Origin: Ignavibacteriota bacterium
GTDB lineage: Bacteria; Bacteroidota; Ignavibacteria; UBA10030; UBA6906
Reading direction: 5' to 3'
DNA: 64,000 bases
Assembly: GCA_016707525.1 (NCBI GenBank)
Contig: JADJHP010000008.1
Span: forward strand, 277,967 to 341,966
Program-made: the position numbers and the translations under genes
Shown here: piece after piece, positions 9,245 to 20,233 of the stretch
Layout of the letters: each line of letters begins with the position of its first letter
Position numbering within the stretch: the first letter of the stretch is position 1
Notes under the pieces: generated by a model
Told to the model about the DNA's origin: nothing
What the model saw: the letters and a program-made list of their open reading frames with translations, nothing else
Databases searched by the model: none

Positions 9245-10270
9245 CTATTCTGCTCTCTTGAACTGCTCGGTTTCCAACGTGAACATCAGCGATATCCGGT
9301 GCGTGTTCCCGAGCTGGCCGGTGCCATCGAACTTCGCAAGCGAGTAGTCGATATTCAGCTTCGGCAGATGCACGCCAACACCCATCGTCAACTGCTTCAC
9401 ATCGCTGTACCCCGCCCGGATCGCGATCAGGTCCTTGAACATGAATTCCAGCCCGCCGTGCAGGTCCAGGCTCACCGGTCCCACCGATGCAGTGGAAGCA
9501 TACTTGCGCCCTTCGAACCGGATGTCCACATCAAGCGCAGGAGCGAACCGGCCACCGAGAAGGTCGATGAAATATGCCGTCCCCACTTTCATCGTCGGTG
9601 AGATCAATTCATTGCGCCCGGTGCTCCACGCCAGGAACGTCGTGGTGATGTCCTGCACGTTGGCACCAACGACCAGCCGCTCGAAGGGGGCGTACCACAC
9701 ACCGAGGTCGAACCCGATCCCTGTTGCACTCGCATCGCCAAGATCGCGGCGGATCAGCTTCACGTTGGCCCCGTAGGTGAAGTTGTCCGAATGGCGGCGC
9801 GCATAGGTGAAGTACAGGGCATAGTCCGCGGCATTGAAATACGTCACACGGTTGGGATCGATGCGGCTGAATTGTGCCGGGTCGTAGGTCAGGTTCCCGT
9901 TGATGTCCACACCCGCATTGCGCGTGTCAGGAATATCATCCACACCCAGGCGGATAAGGCTGATGCCGATGCTCGTCGAGGCACCCACGGGGAATGCGAC
10001 GGCACCGTAGTCATGGTTGACGAGCGAACCGAACTGTTCGTCATGCATGAGCGCGATCTGTGGATAATTGATGCGCGCCAGCCCCGCGGGGTTCCAGTAG
10101 CCGGCAGTGACGTCATTCGCAAGGGCGACGTATGCCCCACCGAGCCCGAGAGCCCTCCCACCCACGCCGAGCGAAATGAATTCGCCTGCATATTTCGCGA
10201 CCCCGGTCTGGGCAACGGCCATCAGAACGGGGATCCCCATCAGCACACACAGCATCTTCATTCTGCGCAT
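9245..10270 (-). CDS. PorV/PorQ family outer-membrane protein
   Basis: The 341-residue product has a signal peptide and the family hallmark right after it: FISLGVGGRALGLGGAYVAL, ANDVTAGYWNPAGLA, then an FadL/UPF0164-like 14-strand barrel pattern. PorV shuttles type IX secretion cargo from the translocon to the attachment complex at the cell surface; other members are uncharacterised. A T9SS sorting signal is present in this window at 45.2 kb, so a T9SS role is reasonable, but PorV itself cannot be told from paralogues by eye. It converges with the cyclase with only 21 bases between the stops. The start at 10270 has no strong ribosome site; an internal ATG at 10261 is an alternative. Confidence 0.85.
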   Translation of the reverse strand: MRRMKMLCVLMGIPVLMAVAQTGVAKYAGEFISLGVGGRALGLGGAYVALANDVTAGYWNPAGLARINYPQIALMHDEQFGSLVNHDYGAVAFPVGASTSIGISLIRLGVDDIPDTRNAGVDINGNLTYDPAQFSRIDPNRVTYFNAADYALYFTYARRHSDNFTYGANVKLIRRDLGDASATGIGFDLGVWYAPFERLVVGANVQDITTTFLAWSTGRNELISPTMKVGTAYFIDLLGGRFAPALDVDIRFEGRKYASTASVGPVSLDLHGGLEFMFKDLIAIRAGYSDVKQLTMGVGVHLPKLNIDYSLAKFDGTGQLGNTHRISLMFTLETEQFKRAE

Positions 10271-10399
10271 AGCACACCCGGCGTCGGTTCCATATCACCA
10301 CTTACAACACAAACATCTCAAAATCCGGACAGAGAAGCAAGGCGGCCTGTGTCCGGGCGGCGCCGGGACCCGGTAGGGGGCTGATTTTCGCCATTTTCG

Positions 10400-10453
10400 T
10401 GTAGTGGCCGTTGTAGTGGCCGTTGTAGTGGCCGAGCATGCTCGGCCACTACA
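10400..10453. repeat. Palindrome of the TGTAG...CTACA family with triplicated left arm
   Basis: Positions 10424-10453 form a perfect 30-bp palindrome with left arm TGTAGTGGCCGA, centre GCATGC and the matching right arm. The first 12 bases of the left arm type (TGTAGTGGCCGT) are also repeated twice in tandem just before it, at 10400-10411 and 10412-10423. The stop codon of the upstream minus-strand peptide gene lies inside the palindrome. The arm sequence differs from the copy at 2671, but both arms changed together so pairing is kept. Confidence 0.85.
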
Positions 10454-10847
10454 CAAGAACCCAGTCATGACCCAGACACGACCCAGACACGACCCAGACA
10501 CGACCCAGACACGACCCAGACATGACCCAGACACGACCCAGACACGACCCAGACACGACCCAGACACGACCCAGACACGACCCAGACATGACCCAGACAT
10601 GACCCCGACACAACCCCGACAAATGATTCCGCGCTGGGTCACTACTTCTTCCCACCCCCAGACACGAATACGCAGGCCCATTCGAGCACTCGATCGTGAT
10701 ACAACAATCCGGCCCGGGAATACAACCGCCATCCATTGCACAATCGAAGCAGAGCTTCTGCCCCTTTGCCTGTGCAACCCTCTCCCATCCCGTTACCGTC
10801 CCCGCAAGGAGCAACAAAATGACCGCGACAACGATCCTCGTTCTCAT
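10449..10847 (-). CDS. Small secreted cysteine-rich protein, GCxxGPDxC type (peptide 1), C-terminus uncertain
   Basis: The ATG at 10847 overlaps the stop of the propeller gene as ATGA, a good sign of coupled translation. Residues 1-27 are a signal peptide ending VAQA. Then comes a cysteine cluster (Cys33, 36, 42, 48, 49, 54, 62) with the motif G41-C42-x-x-G45-P46-D47-x-C49, shared with the second small protein at 12.0 kb. As written, the frame continues through the 11-bp tandem repeat, giving four copies of LGRVWVVSGSC and 132 residues in all. If the G5 run at 10655-10659 were G6, the protein would instead stop at 10642 as a 68-residue product ending GGGKK, close to the size of its partner. 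Function unknown. Confidence 0.65.
   Translation of the reverse strand: MRTRIVVAVILLLLAGTVTGWERVAQAKGQKLCFDCAMDGGCIPGPDCCITIECSNGPAYSCLGVGRSSDPARNHLSGLCRGHVWVMSGSCLGRVWVVSGSCLGRVWVMSGSCLGRVWVVSGSCLGHDWVLV
10470..10601. repeat. 11-bp tandem repeat, 12 copies
   Basis: Twelve head-to-tail copies of ACCCAGACACG, identical except for a C/T change at one position in some copies, followed by two decayed copies (ACCCCGACACA type) to about 10620. Because 11 is not a multiple of three and the unit has no stop on either strand, every reading frame is open and gives the same 11-residue repeat in rotation. There are no spacers, so this is a minisatellite, not a CRISPR array. Confidence 0.95.
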
Positions 10848-11947
10848 TGTAACCCCGCATGTATGGATGGAACTTCCGTGATACTCCAAACTCGTACCGT
10901 CGTGTCCGCAACGGCGTACAACATCCCCTTCGTCCGGCATGCCGCCACGGCCTGCACCGGTATCTCATACGAACGCTCATACGCGCCGGTGTCATGGTCA
11001 TACACGTCCATGATACCATTCCTGCTCGCCGAAATGGAACCGGCAAGGACGTGCACCTCCCGACCAACGATGCTGACGGAGCGGGACACCATCGGGGCGT
11101 CGGGAGAGACCCGGACATAGCGGACATCACCGGCCTGCTGCGCGACAACTTTGGGAAGCCCGGGATGTTCCACCGTATTCACGAAGAACAACGAGGGTGT
11201 CCGGTGAACGTTGAACAGTCCGAGGATCCCCGCACGGTACCCGGCGTAGGCGAAACGCCCATCAAGCGAGCCCGCACAGCGGCCATCCAGGATCACACTC
11301 ATCATCTCCTGGTCACGCACCACGGTCCCACAGGTGTCCACGACCGTTCCCTGGCCGTCGTACCTGTGGAACAAGTACTTCCCGGCCGGAGAGGGCATGA
11401 CCATGAAGGCACCTCCGCCGATGAGCGCAAGCCTGTGCGGAGGCCTTCCGGTCCGCACCGTCGTCCGCACACTCCCATCGTTCGCAAAGACCGTCACGAG
11501 GCCGTTCACCGGATCACATGTCCATACCGCCCCCTCTTCATCAACATCGATGTCCGTGAGGTTCGAGAATTCTCCCGGCCCACGGCCGGCCTGCCCGCCG
11601 AACACCATCACCTGATCACCGGCCGGAGAAAATTTCCGCACGCACCGCGCGCCCCAATCGAGCACGTACACCGCCCCCTCCCTGTCCACCCGCACGCCGA
11701 TCGGATCGCCTATCGTCGCTCCGGGCGACCGTCCGAGCTCATGCACAAGCACGAACCCGGGAGTCTCCCACGCACGCTCAACGGCTTCCTGCGCCCTGAT
11801 CTCTTCGGACCCCTCCTGTGCGCGATCGGCAACGGCGGGATTGAGCACCGCCGGTGGGCCGATGCGCGGAGCCAGGAAGACACCAGACACCGCAGCGGCG
11901 ATGATGATCAACGTGGTGATGATGGCAAGACGACGCTCACGCTTCAT
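10844..11947 (-). CDS. Membrane-anchored NHL-type (6-bladed) beta-propeller protein
   Basis: The 367-residue protein has an N-terminal membrane helix (about residues 8-27) and then repeated NHL-like blades: IGDPIGVRVDREGAVYVLD followed by ARCVRKFSPAGDQVMVFGG and GPGEFSNLTDIDVDEEGAVW. The layout resembles the 6-bladed beta-propeller proteins (PF17170-like) of Bacteroidota that often sit next to tiny secreted cysteine-containing peptides. The domain probably faces the periplasm and binds a ligand or partner. Its stop overlaps the start of peptide 1 (ATGA), and peptide 2 ends 56 bases upstream, so it is the third gene of a four-gene operon. No catalytic residues are recognised. Confidence 0.85.
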   Translation of the reverse strand: MKRERRLAIITTLIIIAAAVSGVFLAPRIGPPAVLNPAVADRAQEGSEEIRAQEAVERAWETPGFVLVHELGRSPGATIGDPIGVRVDREGAVYVLDWGARCVRKFSPAGDQVMVFGGQAGRGPGEFSNLTDIDVDEEGAVWTCDPVNGLVTVFANDGSVRTTVRTGRPPHRLALIGGGAFMVMPSPAGKYLFHRYDGQGTVVDTCGTVVRDQEMMSVILDGRCAGSLDGRFAYAGYRAGILGLFNVHRTPSLFFVNTVEHPGLPKVVAQQAGDVRYVRVSPDAPMVSRSVSIVGREVHVLAGSISASRNGIMDVYDHDTGAYERSYEIPVQAVAACRTKGMLYAVADTTVRVWSITEVPSIHAGLQ

Positions 11948-12003
11948 GGCTGCTCCCGGTGCATGATGATGGGTCGGTGGTCAGTGTCACGACGGTCCGG
12001 TCA

Positions 12004-12222
12004 CTACTGGACCTGCACAGCCTTGACATAACACGTGATCTGGAGGGCGACCCCGCGGATGATCAGGCTCGCCGACATGCAGTTGTCGGGGCCGCCGGGG
12101 CAACCGAAGTTCGGACAGGAAATGAGCGGCAGGGCTTCGGCCTGGGCCGGGAAGCCGACCAGCATGACGCAGCAAATGCCGGCAAGGAGGACAAGGGCGA
12201 CGATGGAATGTGTGGCGTTCAT
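12004..12222 (-). CDS. Small secreted cysteine-rich protein, GCxxGPDxC type (peptide 2)
   Basis: A 72-residue product with a signal peptide (hydrophobic run LVLLAGICCVMLVG, then PAQAEA) and a mature part of about 42 residues with four cysteines: Cys-x4-Cys-x6-Cys-x15-Cys. The middle reads GCPGGPDNC, matching the GCxxGPDxC of peptide 1. The ATG overlaps the stop of the MauE-like gene as ATGA and also has AAAGGAG seven bases upstream, so the start is firm. Two disulfides are plausible. No named family is recognised; the NVEALA-type peptides of Bacteroidota have a similar layout and genomic partner but not this motif as far as I can tell. Confidence 0.8.
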   Translation of the reverse strand: MNATHSIVALVLLAGICCVMLVGFPAQAEALPLISCPNFGCPGGPDNCMSASLIIRGVALQITCYVKAVQVQ

Positions 12223-12707
12223 GGTACGCTCCTTTGATGAGAGGTGGTTGGTGGAGTGGTTGTGGCTGCGCCGGGCATACGCAGCCCGTTGAGGGTGGGC
12301 GAACGTCGGTCACTTGTGCCGAACAGATACCCGCACAGGAGGGCGATCAAGATGTTCAGAAGCAGGTGCCGCACCGTGGGCTTGTCGAACCCCGCAATGA
12401 ACGAGCATCCGCATTGCGACGCCGGAGCGAGCCACAGCAACAGGGCGATAACGACGGAAAACAGACCGAACAGCACCATGCCGAGCAACAGTCCCGTCCG
12501 CCGGGTCGCCGGTGGCAGCAACGCACATGCCACCACCGCTTCCATGGCGATCACACCACCGGCCACCGCCCCCGGCAGGAGCGCCGGAACCAATGGGTTC
12601 TTGCCAAGCGCGAAAACGAACATGTCCCAATGCATGAGCTTGTCCGCAACCCCGACGAAGAGGAATGCACTGATCAGTGCCGCCGAAATCCCTGTGATAA
12701 CTTTCAT
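12219..12707 (-). CDS. MauE/DoxX-family redox-associated membrane protein
   Basis: Starting at the ATG preceded by GGGGGAGAACAG, the product is 162 residues with four membrane helices (about 5-21, 44-62, 71-92, 113-130). Between helices 3 and 4 is a Cys99-Gly-Cys101 pair, followed by TVRHLLLNIL, the signature layout of MauE/DoxX redox proteins (CGCFG then a conserved RN helix). MauE is needed for correct disulfide maturation of a secreted subunit of methylamine dehydrogenase. Here the two cysteine-rich secreted proteins encoded in the same operon are obvious candidate clients, which is inference. It is the first gene of the operon; its stop overlaps the start of peptide 2. Confidence 0.82.
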   Translation of the reverse strand: MKVITGISAALISAFLFVGVADKLMHWDMFVFALGKNPLVPALLPGAVAGGVIAMEAVVACALLPPATRRTGLLLGMVLFGLFSVVIALLLWLAPASQCGCSFIAGFDKPTVRHLLLNILIALLCGYLFGTSDRRSPTLNGLRMPGAATTTPPTTSHQRSVP

Positions 12708-13055
12708 CTGTTCTCCCCCACCCGTCCCACCGGTGCGGCAGCGCGTGCCGTGGCAGTGTGTCGTTGTGCCGCCCGGCGGACCGGATATGAATGATGATGG
12801 AAGCGGAGAGTTCGCCCGAATCCCTCCGTCCAGCTCCATCCACACCGCGGCCCGTTACGGCGTGCGACGCAGACCATACCCCGGTATGCGCCTCTTCCCC
12901 GGCGCGCAACCGTTACGCAGCAGCGTGCTGCCTTTGGTTGACGCGGACCAGATCCGGAGGCCGCACCGGTGAGATCAGAGTGAGTTATGCAATGGCAATG
13001 GGTCATCATGGAAAGGCCGTGAAAGGCTATTTCCCATGACTACCGTGTGGAGGGG
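12708..13055. other. Non-coding stretch upstream of the MauE-like gene
   Basis: About 350 bases between the dnaX terminator hairpin and the MauE-like start. It should hold the promoter of the peptide operon. I see no convincing -35/-10 pair and no open frame with coding character; frames on either strand are rich in Arg, His and Pro as expected for noise in GC-rich DNA. Confidence 0.5.
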
Positions 13056-13074
13056 AAAATTCCGAAGGCCGGAA
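13056..13074 (-). terminator. Possible terminator of the lon-dnaX transcript
   Basis: About 20 bases after the dnaX stop the minus strand reads TTCCG-GCCTT-CGGAA followed by TTTT: a short five-pair stem with a T-run. The stem is weak, so termination is plausible but not certain. If real, it separates dnaX from the peptide operon. Confidence 0.4.
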
Positions 13075-13092
13075 AAAGAAAAGATGGGAAGG

Positions 13093-14793
13093 CTAGAGAG
13101 GTTCTGCGCCCAACTCGCGCTTCAGCGTCTGAACGAAGGGATGCTCCTCTTTCACCGCCGGCGCACCATGCCCGGCAGCAAGCTCACCCTGCATCGTCCC
13201 GCGCGCACTGAAGACGCTCTGGATGATCTCACCCAACACTTCGCGGGAGTGCTGGATCGACGATACCTGGAATTCATCCACGCATTCGACGCGGATGGTC
13301 CCGTTGCTCACGCCCAGAAACGTCGCTCCGCTGAGCACCGCACCGAGCGTGATCTTCCGGCGCGATACCTCCGCCGCGAACTCCGCCCAGCGTGAACGCA
13401 CTTCATCCTCGTTCACGGTGCGGCCCTGTCCGGCCGGCTGCGGCGATGGCTGCGGGGCCTTCTCGGCCGGCGCCTGCGGGGGACGCAGAGGAGGACGCGA
13501 AGGAGGAGGCGTTGTCACGCGTGATCCAGCAGAGAGTGCAGGGGCAGCCGGAGGCGGTGACGCGGGGGACGGTGCCACAGCACGCGCAGCAGGCGCGGGC
13601 GCAGGCGGCAACGGACGCAGACCGGGGAGCGGAGCGGGAGCAGCAACGATGCCGCCCTTTTTCAACTCTTCAATGCCATCGATCAGCCCTGCAAGGTCTA
13701 CGGCGCGCGGCATGGTCACCAATTGCACCATGTCGGCCTCCAGGCGGAAACGCGACTGCGCGGTGAACCGCAACGCCTGATCCGTGCCGTGCACCAGGCG
13801 CTGTGCCCGCAGGAGATCGCTCACCGAGAACTTCGCAGCGGTCTCGCTGTACCGCGTGCGCGTCACATCCGATGCTTCAATGAGCGATGTATTCCCCACT
13901 ACCCGCGCAATGAGCAGGTTGCGCAAATGCTCGAGCAATCCGCCCAGGAAATCGCGCAGGTCGAAGCCCCCGCTCATGAGCTCATCCACCAGCAACAGCA
14001 CGCTCGTCGCATCCTGCTGCTGCATCAGATCGGTGACCCGGAAATGGACATCCACACCCACGATATTCAACGCTTCCTGCATCCCCGCCATGGTCACGTT
14101 CGTGCCACACAACGCGATCACCTGGTCGAAGAGGCTCTGCGCATCGCGCAGCGATCCGTCGCCTTTGCGCGCGATGAGCGACAGCGCATCGTCCTCCACC
14201 TGCAGGCCTTCCTCATGCGCGATCGCGCTCAGGTTCGCCATGATCTGTGCGTGCGGGATGCGGCGGAAATCGAATCGCTGGCACCGCGACAGGATGGTCG
14301 CCGGGACCTTCGAGAGTTCGGTCGTGGCAAAGATGAACAGCACGTGCGGCGGCGGCTCTTCGAGCGTTTTCAGCAACGCATTGAAGGCCTCCTTCGTGAG
14401 CATGTGCACTTCATCGATGATGTACACTTTGTACGTGCACGTGGTCGGTGGATAGCGCACCGCCTCACGGAGGTTCCGGATCTCGTCGATCCCGCGGTTC
14501 GAGGCGCCGTCGATCTCCTGCACGTCGAAATTCCGCCCCTCGGTGATGCCCGTGCAGTTCTCGCACACCCCGCAGGGGTTCGCATCCTCCGGCCTGGCGC
14601 AGTTCACGGCCTTGGCCAGAAGGCGTGCCGTGGTGGTCTTTCCGACACCACGCGGGCCGCTGAACAGGTACGCGTGCGCAAGGCGGTCGGAGCTGATCGC
14701 ATTTCGGAGGGTCCGCGTCACATGCTCCTGCCCCGCCACGCTCTCGAACTTCATGGGCCGCCATTTTCTGGCGGTGACGATATACTCGCTCAT
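13093..14793 (-). CDS. dnaX: DNA polymerase III subunit gamma/tau
   Basis: DnaX is the ATPase of the clamp loader that puts the sliding clamp on DNA and ties together the replication holoenzyme. The 566-residue protein has the Walker [21 protein letters not shown] near residue 46, the four-cysteine zinc knuckle (C..PCGVCENC), the [11 protein letters not shown] segment, Walker B IDEVHM and the sensor FIFATTE. A Pro/Ala-rich linker follows at about 390-460, then a short domain V-like end. The length is short for a full tau but normal for this group. Lon ends 9 bases upstream. No programmed frameshift signal of the A-run type with a close stop was found. Confidence 0.96.
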   Translation of the reverse strand: MSEYIVTARKWRPMKFESVAGQEHVTRTLRNAISSDRLAHAYLFSGPRGVGKTTTARLLAKAVNCARPEDANPCGVCENCTGITEGRNFDVQEIDGASNRGIDEIRNLREAVRYPPTTCTYKVYIIDEVHMLTKEAFNALLKTLEEPPPHVLFIFATTELSKVPATILSRCQRFDFRRIPHAQIMANLSAIAHEEGLQVEDDALSLIARKGDGSLRDAQSLFDQVIALCGTNVTMAGMQEALNIVGVDVHFRVTDLMQQQDATSVLLLVDELMSGGFDLRDFLGGLLEHLRNLLIARVVGNTSLIEASDVTRTRYSETAAKFSVSDLLRAQRLVHGTDQALRFTAQSRFRLEADMVQLVTMPRAVDLAGLIDGIEELKKGGIVAAPAPLPGLRPLPPAPAPAARAVAPSPASPPPAAPALSAGSRVTTPPPSRPPLRPPQAPAEKAPQPSPQPAGQGRTVNEDEVRSRWAEFAAEVSRRKITLGAVLSGATFLGVSNGTIRVECVDEFQVSSIQHSREVLGEIIQSVFSARGTMQGELAAGHGAPAVKEEHPFVQTLKRELGAEPL

Positions 14794-14802
14794 AACCTTC
14801 CG

Positions 14803-17253
<2,451 letters not shown>

Positions 17254-17357
17254 GGATCATCATTCATCGTGGGTAGAGCATGACAAGTTACCAAGATAAT
17301 GGGCGTTTGTCAAATTCGCCGCAGCGGAGGAAGGGAAACTGGCAGGAAGGAGATGAC

Positions 17358-17378
17358 AGACGGGCCCTTCGCCCGTCT
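17358..17378. terminator. Hairpin after the histidine-kinase gene
   Basis: AGACGGGC-CCTTC-GCCCGTCT, an eight-pair stem with a five-base loop, sits 25 bases after the kinase stop and about 100 bases before the lon start. There is no T-run on the minus strand, so it may be a Rho-dependent stop or an mRNA-end stabiliser rather than a classical terminator. Confidence 0.5.
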
Positions 17379-17402
17379 CCCGTTTCCCCGGGGTGGCCGC
17401 GA

Positions 17403-20075
17403 TCAGGCAGGAAAGGCGATCGTGAACTTCGTGCCGTTGTTCCGATCGATCGCCATGGTCCCCATGAGCTGTTCGACGAGCCCGACAACGAGCGTCATCC
17501 CCATCGATGATATAGCACGGACGTCCGTCCCGGCCGGAAGGCCGATACCATCGTCTTCAACGGTCAGCTCAACGGTCTTCTCATCACGGCGCCGCACGTC
17601 CACATGGACGTGTCCTTCGGTGCGCCCTTCGAAGCCGTGCTTGAGGGCATTCGTCACAAGTTCATTGAGGATCAGCCCGACAGGAACCGCCGTATCGATG
17701 CCCACAAGGGCGGAGCTGCCGGACGCGTGCACGGTGATGCCGGGACGGATCGAGGCCTGGGCGATGCGAGTGGTAAGCGTGTCGCTGTACACGTGGAGGT
17801 CGACATGCGCAAAATCCGATGCACGGTAGAACGTCTCGTGCACCAATGCCATCGAACGGACCCGCGCCTGTGATTCCTGCAGCGCTGCCCGCGCCGGGCC
17901 CGGGCCGAGGTCGCGCGCCTGCAGGTTCAGCAGGCTCGTGATGATCTGCAGGTTGTTCTTCACGCGATGGTGGATCTCTTTCAGGAGAACTTCCTTTTCG
18001 GTCAGCGAACGCTTCAGCGCTTCTTCATCACGCTTCCGTTCCGTGATGTCGCGGCCGAATGCAAGCACCCCCGTGATCGTTCCTTCGCGGCCAAACTCGG
18101 GAACGCAGAGGACATGATGGGTGCGCTTCTCCCCGGCGGAATCGATGATCTCGACTTCGATATCCGCTGGTTGGCCGGTCTCACACACCTGGCGGATCAA
18201 GGCAATGGATCGCACCTGCTCTTCTCTGGCCGGGTCAACCGGCGGTATCATGCCGAGAAATGAACGCATGGGATACCCGAGACTCCGGTCCACATTCTCG
18301 TTCAGATACGTGATCCGCCCTTCGACATCATAGCGGATGATGTTGTCGGGAGAACCCTCGGCGAGTGACCGGTACTGCTCGCCGCTCCGTTGCAGATCGC
18401 GCAGCGTCAACAATGTCGTCAGGGCGTCCGTCAACCGCCGGCCGATCTCCTGGAAGAGACGCATCTCGTTGTCTGACCACACCCTCTCATGAGAACATTG
18501 ATGCAGGCCGAACGCCCATCGGGCACCGATACGGGGATCGAGGGCCATCGCGACCAGAGAGCGGACACCGAAGGCCTTCGCCATCGGAGGGGGGACTGTG
18601 TGCTCCTGTCCGGGGCCGAATTGCAGAGGCCCATCGGATGCCCGGAGCAACCCGAACAGCACGGACCCCTCGGGATCGAGCGGCAGGTTCACACCGAGAG
18701 GAAGAACGCCCGGATACTCGGGCCGTGTGCGTTCCATCGGCGTCTGCCATTCCTTTGCATCGGGGTCGCACGGATAGACCATCCATGCACGGTCACACCC
18801 AAAGACCGTGATCAGCACATCCAGCACGTCACGCATCATCTGGTCGAGGTCGCCGGCACCCTGGATGGCCCTGTTGACACGGTCAAGGCTCCCCAGGAAC
18901 CAGAGATGGGTCGCCTGTTCCCGCTCGGCCTGTTCGAGCGCCTTCCGGTTCCGCAGGACGGAGATCCCGAAGGCGAGGTCCTCTGTCAGCCCCTCCAGCA
19001 GGATCCGATCTGACGGAGAGACCACGCGGGCCTCTGTAGCATACGCGGTCAGGCACCCGAACACTTTGTTGTCACTCGCTTTCAATGGTATCGCGATCCC
19101 GGACCGCAGGCCGACGGCCAGGGCATCATCACGCGACGACTCCATCCGTTCGTCCGTGGCGATATCAGGAACGATCGCGATCTCTCCGCTCCTGAGCACG
19201 GATGCCGAAAGGCCGAGACCCTGTCCGGCCAGATCGGACCAACGGGTGCGCGCGGTCTCAACGAGTTCCTCGCTCTCGCCTGACCATGCAACCGGGATCA
19301 ACGCATCCCTTTTGTTCGGATCAGCAAGGCCAACCCACACCAGCGTGTATCCTGCCTCATCACGGATGATCCGGCAGATATCATTCAGGAGTTCCTGCTC
19401 ATCGGTCGCTCTGAGGAGCGCCTGATTGCATCCCGAGATCGCGCGGAGTTCCCTGTTGAGCCGGCGGAGCGCCCGCTCGGTCTGTCGATGGCGGTCGAGC
19501 AGGCGGATCCGGTCCAGCGAGACTGCCATGTGGCTGGCAAGTGACTGGAGAAACTCAAGTTCCACGGGCGAGGGTGCCCGGACACCTTCGTCGCCGAACG
19601 TCCCCGTCCCCACGGTACCGAGTATCTGCTCTGAGAAGATGATGGGCACATTGATGATCGTGCGGTTCCCGAGGGCGGCAACCACCTTCTTGTCGGTTCG
19701 GGGATCCGTCCGCGCATCCTCTACCACGACGGGATGCGTGGCACGCGCTATTTCCTCCAGCATCGCATCGCCTTCGATCGTCAACCGGCCCATCTCGCTC
19801 TTCATCCAGTCGTCGCCCGACACCGGCCCGCCACCCACGAGGGCGTACGCGTACTTGCGGTCGTCCGAGATCAGATACACCCAGAGATTGGTATAGCCGA
19901 TGGCGGACCGGACCTCTTCGCGGGCGGCTTCAAGCACTTCGGGATACGTTTGCGCCGATTCAAAACGGCGGGAAAGGCGGAGGAGCGATTCGGCGTGGCG
20001 TGAGCGCGTATCTGTCAGGCGGGCATGCTCTTCTGCCGAAGGGACGGAAGGAACGGTATCTTGGGGGGACTGCAT
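17403..20075 (-). CDS. Soluble multi-GAF/PAS sensor histidine kinase (HisKA_2 type)
   Basis: The 890-residue protein has no membrane helix or signal peptide. Three GAF-like domains lie at roughly 45-195, 215-375 and 400-570, then a PAS domain (about 585-690, ending FGRDITERKRDEEAL), and a HisKA_2 dimerisation domain with the phospho-acceptor in EIHHRVKNNLQIITSLLN. The last 130 residues are the ATPase with LILNELVTNALKHGF and VEDDGIGLP. This kinase class often controls a response regulator or an anti-sigma switch, but no receiver gene is next to it. The ECF sigma and anti-sigma genes upstream are on the same strand, 158 bases away. Confidence 0.9.
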   Translation of the reverse strand: MQSPQDTVPSVPSAEEHARLTDTRSRHAESLLRLSRRFESAQTYPEVLEAAREEVRSAIGYTNLWVYLISDDRKYAYALVGGGPVSGDDWMKSEMGRLTIEGDAMLEEIARATHPVVVEDARTDPRTDKKVVAALGNRTIINVPIIFSEQILGTVGTGTFGDEGVRAPSPVELEFLQSLASHMAVSLDRIRLLDRHRQTERALRRLNRELRAISGCNQALLRATDEQELLNDICRIIRDEAGYTLVWVGLADPNKRDALIPVAWSGESEELVETARTRWSDLAGQGLGLSASVLRSGEIAIVPDIATDERMESSRDDALAVGLRSGIAIPLKASDNKVFGCLTAYATEARVVSPSDRILLEGLTEDLAFGISVLRNRKALEQAEREQATHLWFLGSLDRVNRAIQGAGDLDQMMRDVLDVLITVFGCDRAWMVYPCDPDAKEWQTPMERTRPEYPGVLPLGVNLPLDPEGSVLFGLLRASDGPLQFGPGQEHTVPPPMAKAFGVRSLVAMALDPRIGARWAFGLHQCSHERVWSDNEMRLFQEIGRRLTDALTTLLTLRDLQRSGEQYRSLAEGSPDNIIRYDVEGRITYLNENVDRSLGYPMRSFLGMIPPVDPAREEQVRSIALIRQVCETGQPADIEVEIIDSAGEKRTHHVLCVPEFGREGTITGVLAFGRDITERKRDEEALKRSLTEKEVLLKEIHHRVKNNLQIITSLLNLQARDLGPGPARAALQESQARVRSMALVHETFYRASDFAHVDLHVYSDTLTTRIAQASIRPGITVHASGSSALVGIDTAVPVGLILNELVTNALKHGFEGRTEGHVHVDVRRRDEKTVELTVEDDGIGLPAGTDVRAISSMGMTLVVGLVEQLMGTMAIDRNNGTKFTIAFPA

Positions 20076-20233
20076 GACGATATCCTCGCGCGGAAGTGCG
20101 GGTTCGCGCCGATCTGGATGTGCCCTGACAACGATTCTCTACCCCCACGCAAGGTAGTCATCAGTGGGACAAAGTGCAATTTCTGGATGATCCCCGGAAG
20201 GAGGACCTTCAGAGAGGGGGTGTCACAACAGGA

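Noticed and set aside
10470..10601. Possible CRISPR array
   Set aside because: The 11-bp units are directly adjacent without spacers and no cas gene is near.
13655..13668. Possible dnaX programmed frameshift site (GAAAAAG on the minus strand)
   Set aside because: Only five A residues before G, no A-AAA-AAG heptamer, and the -1 frame stays open for a long way, so no short gamma product would result.
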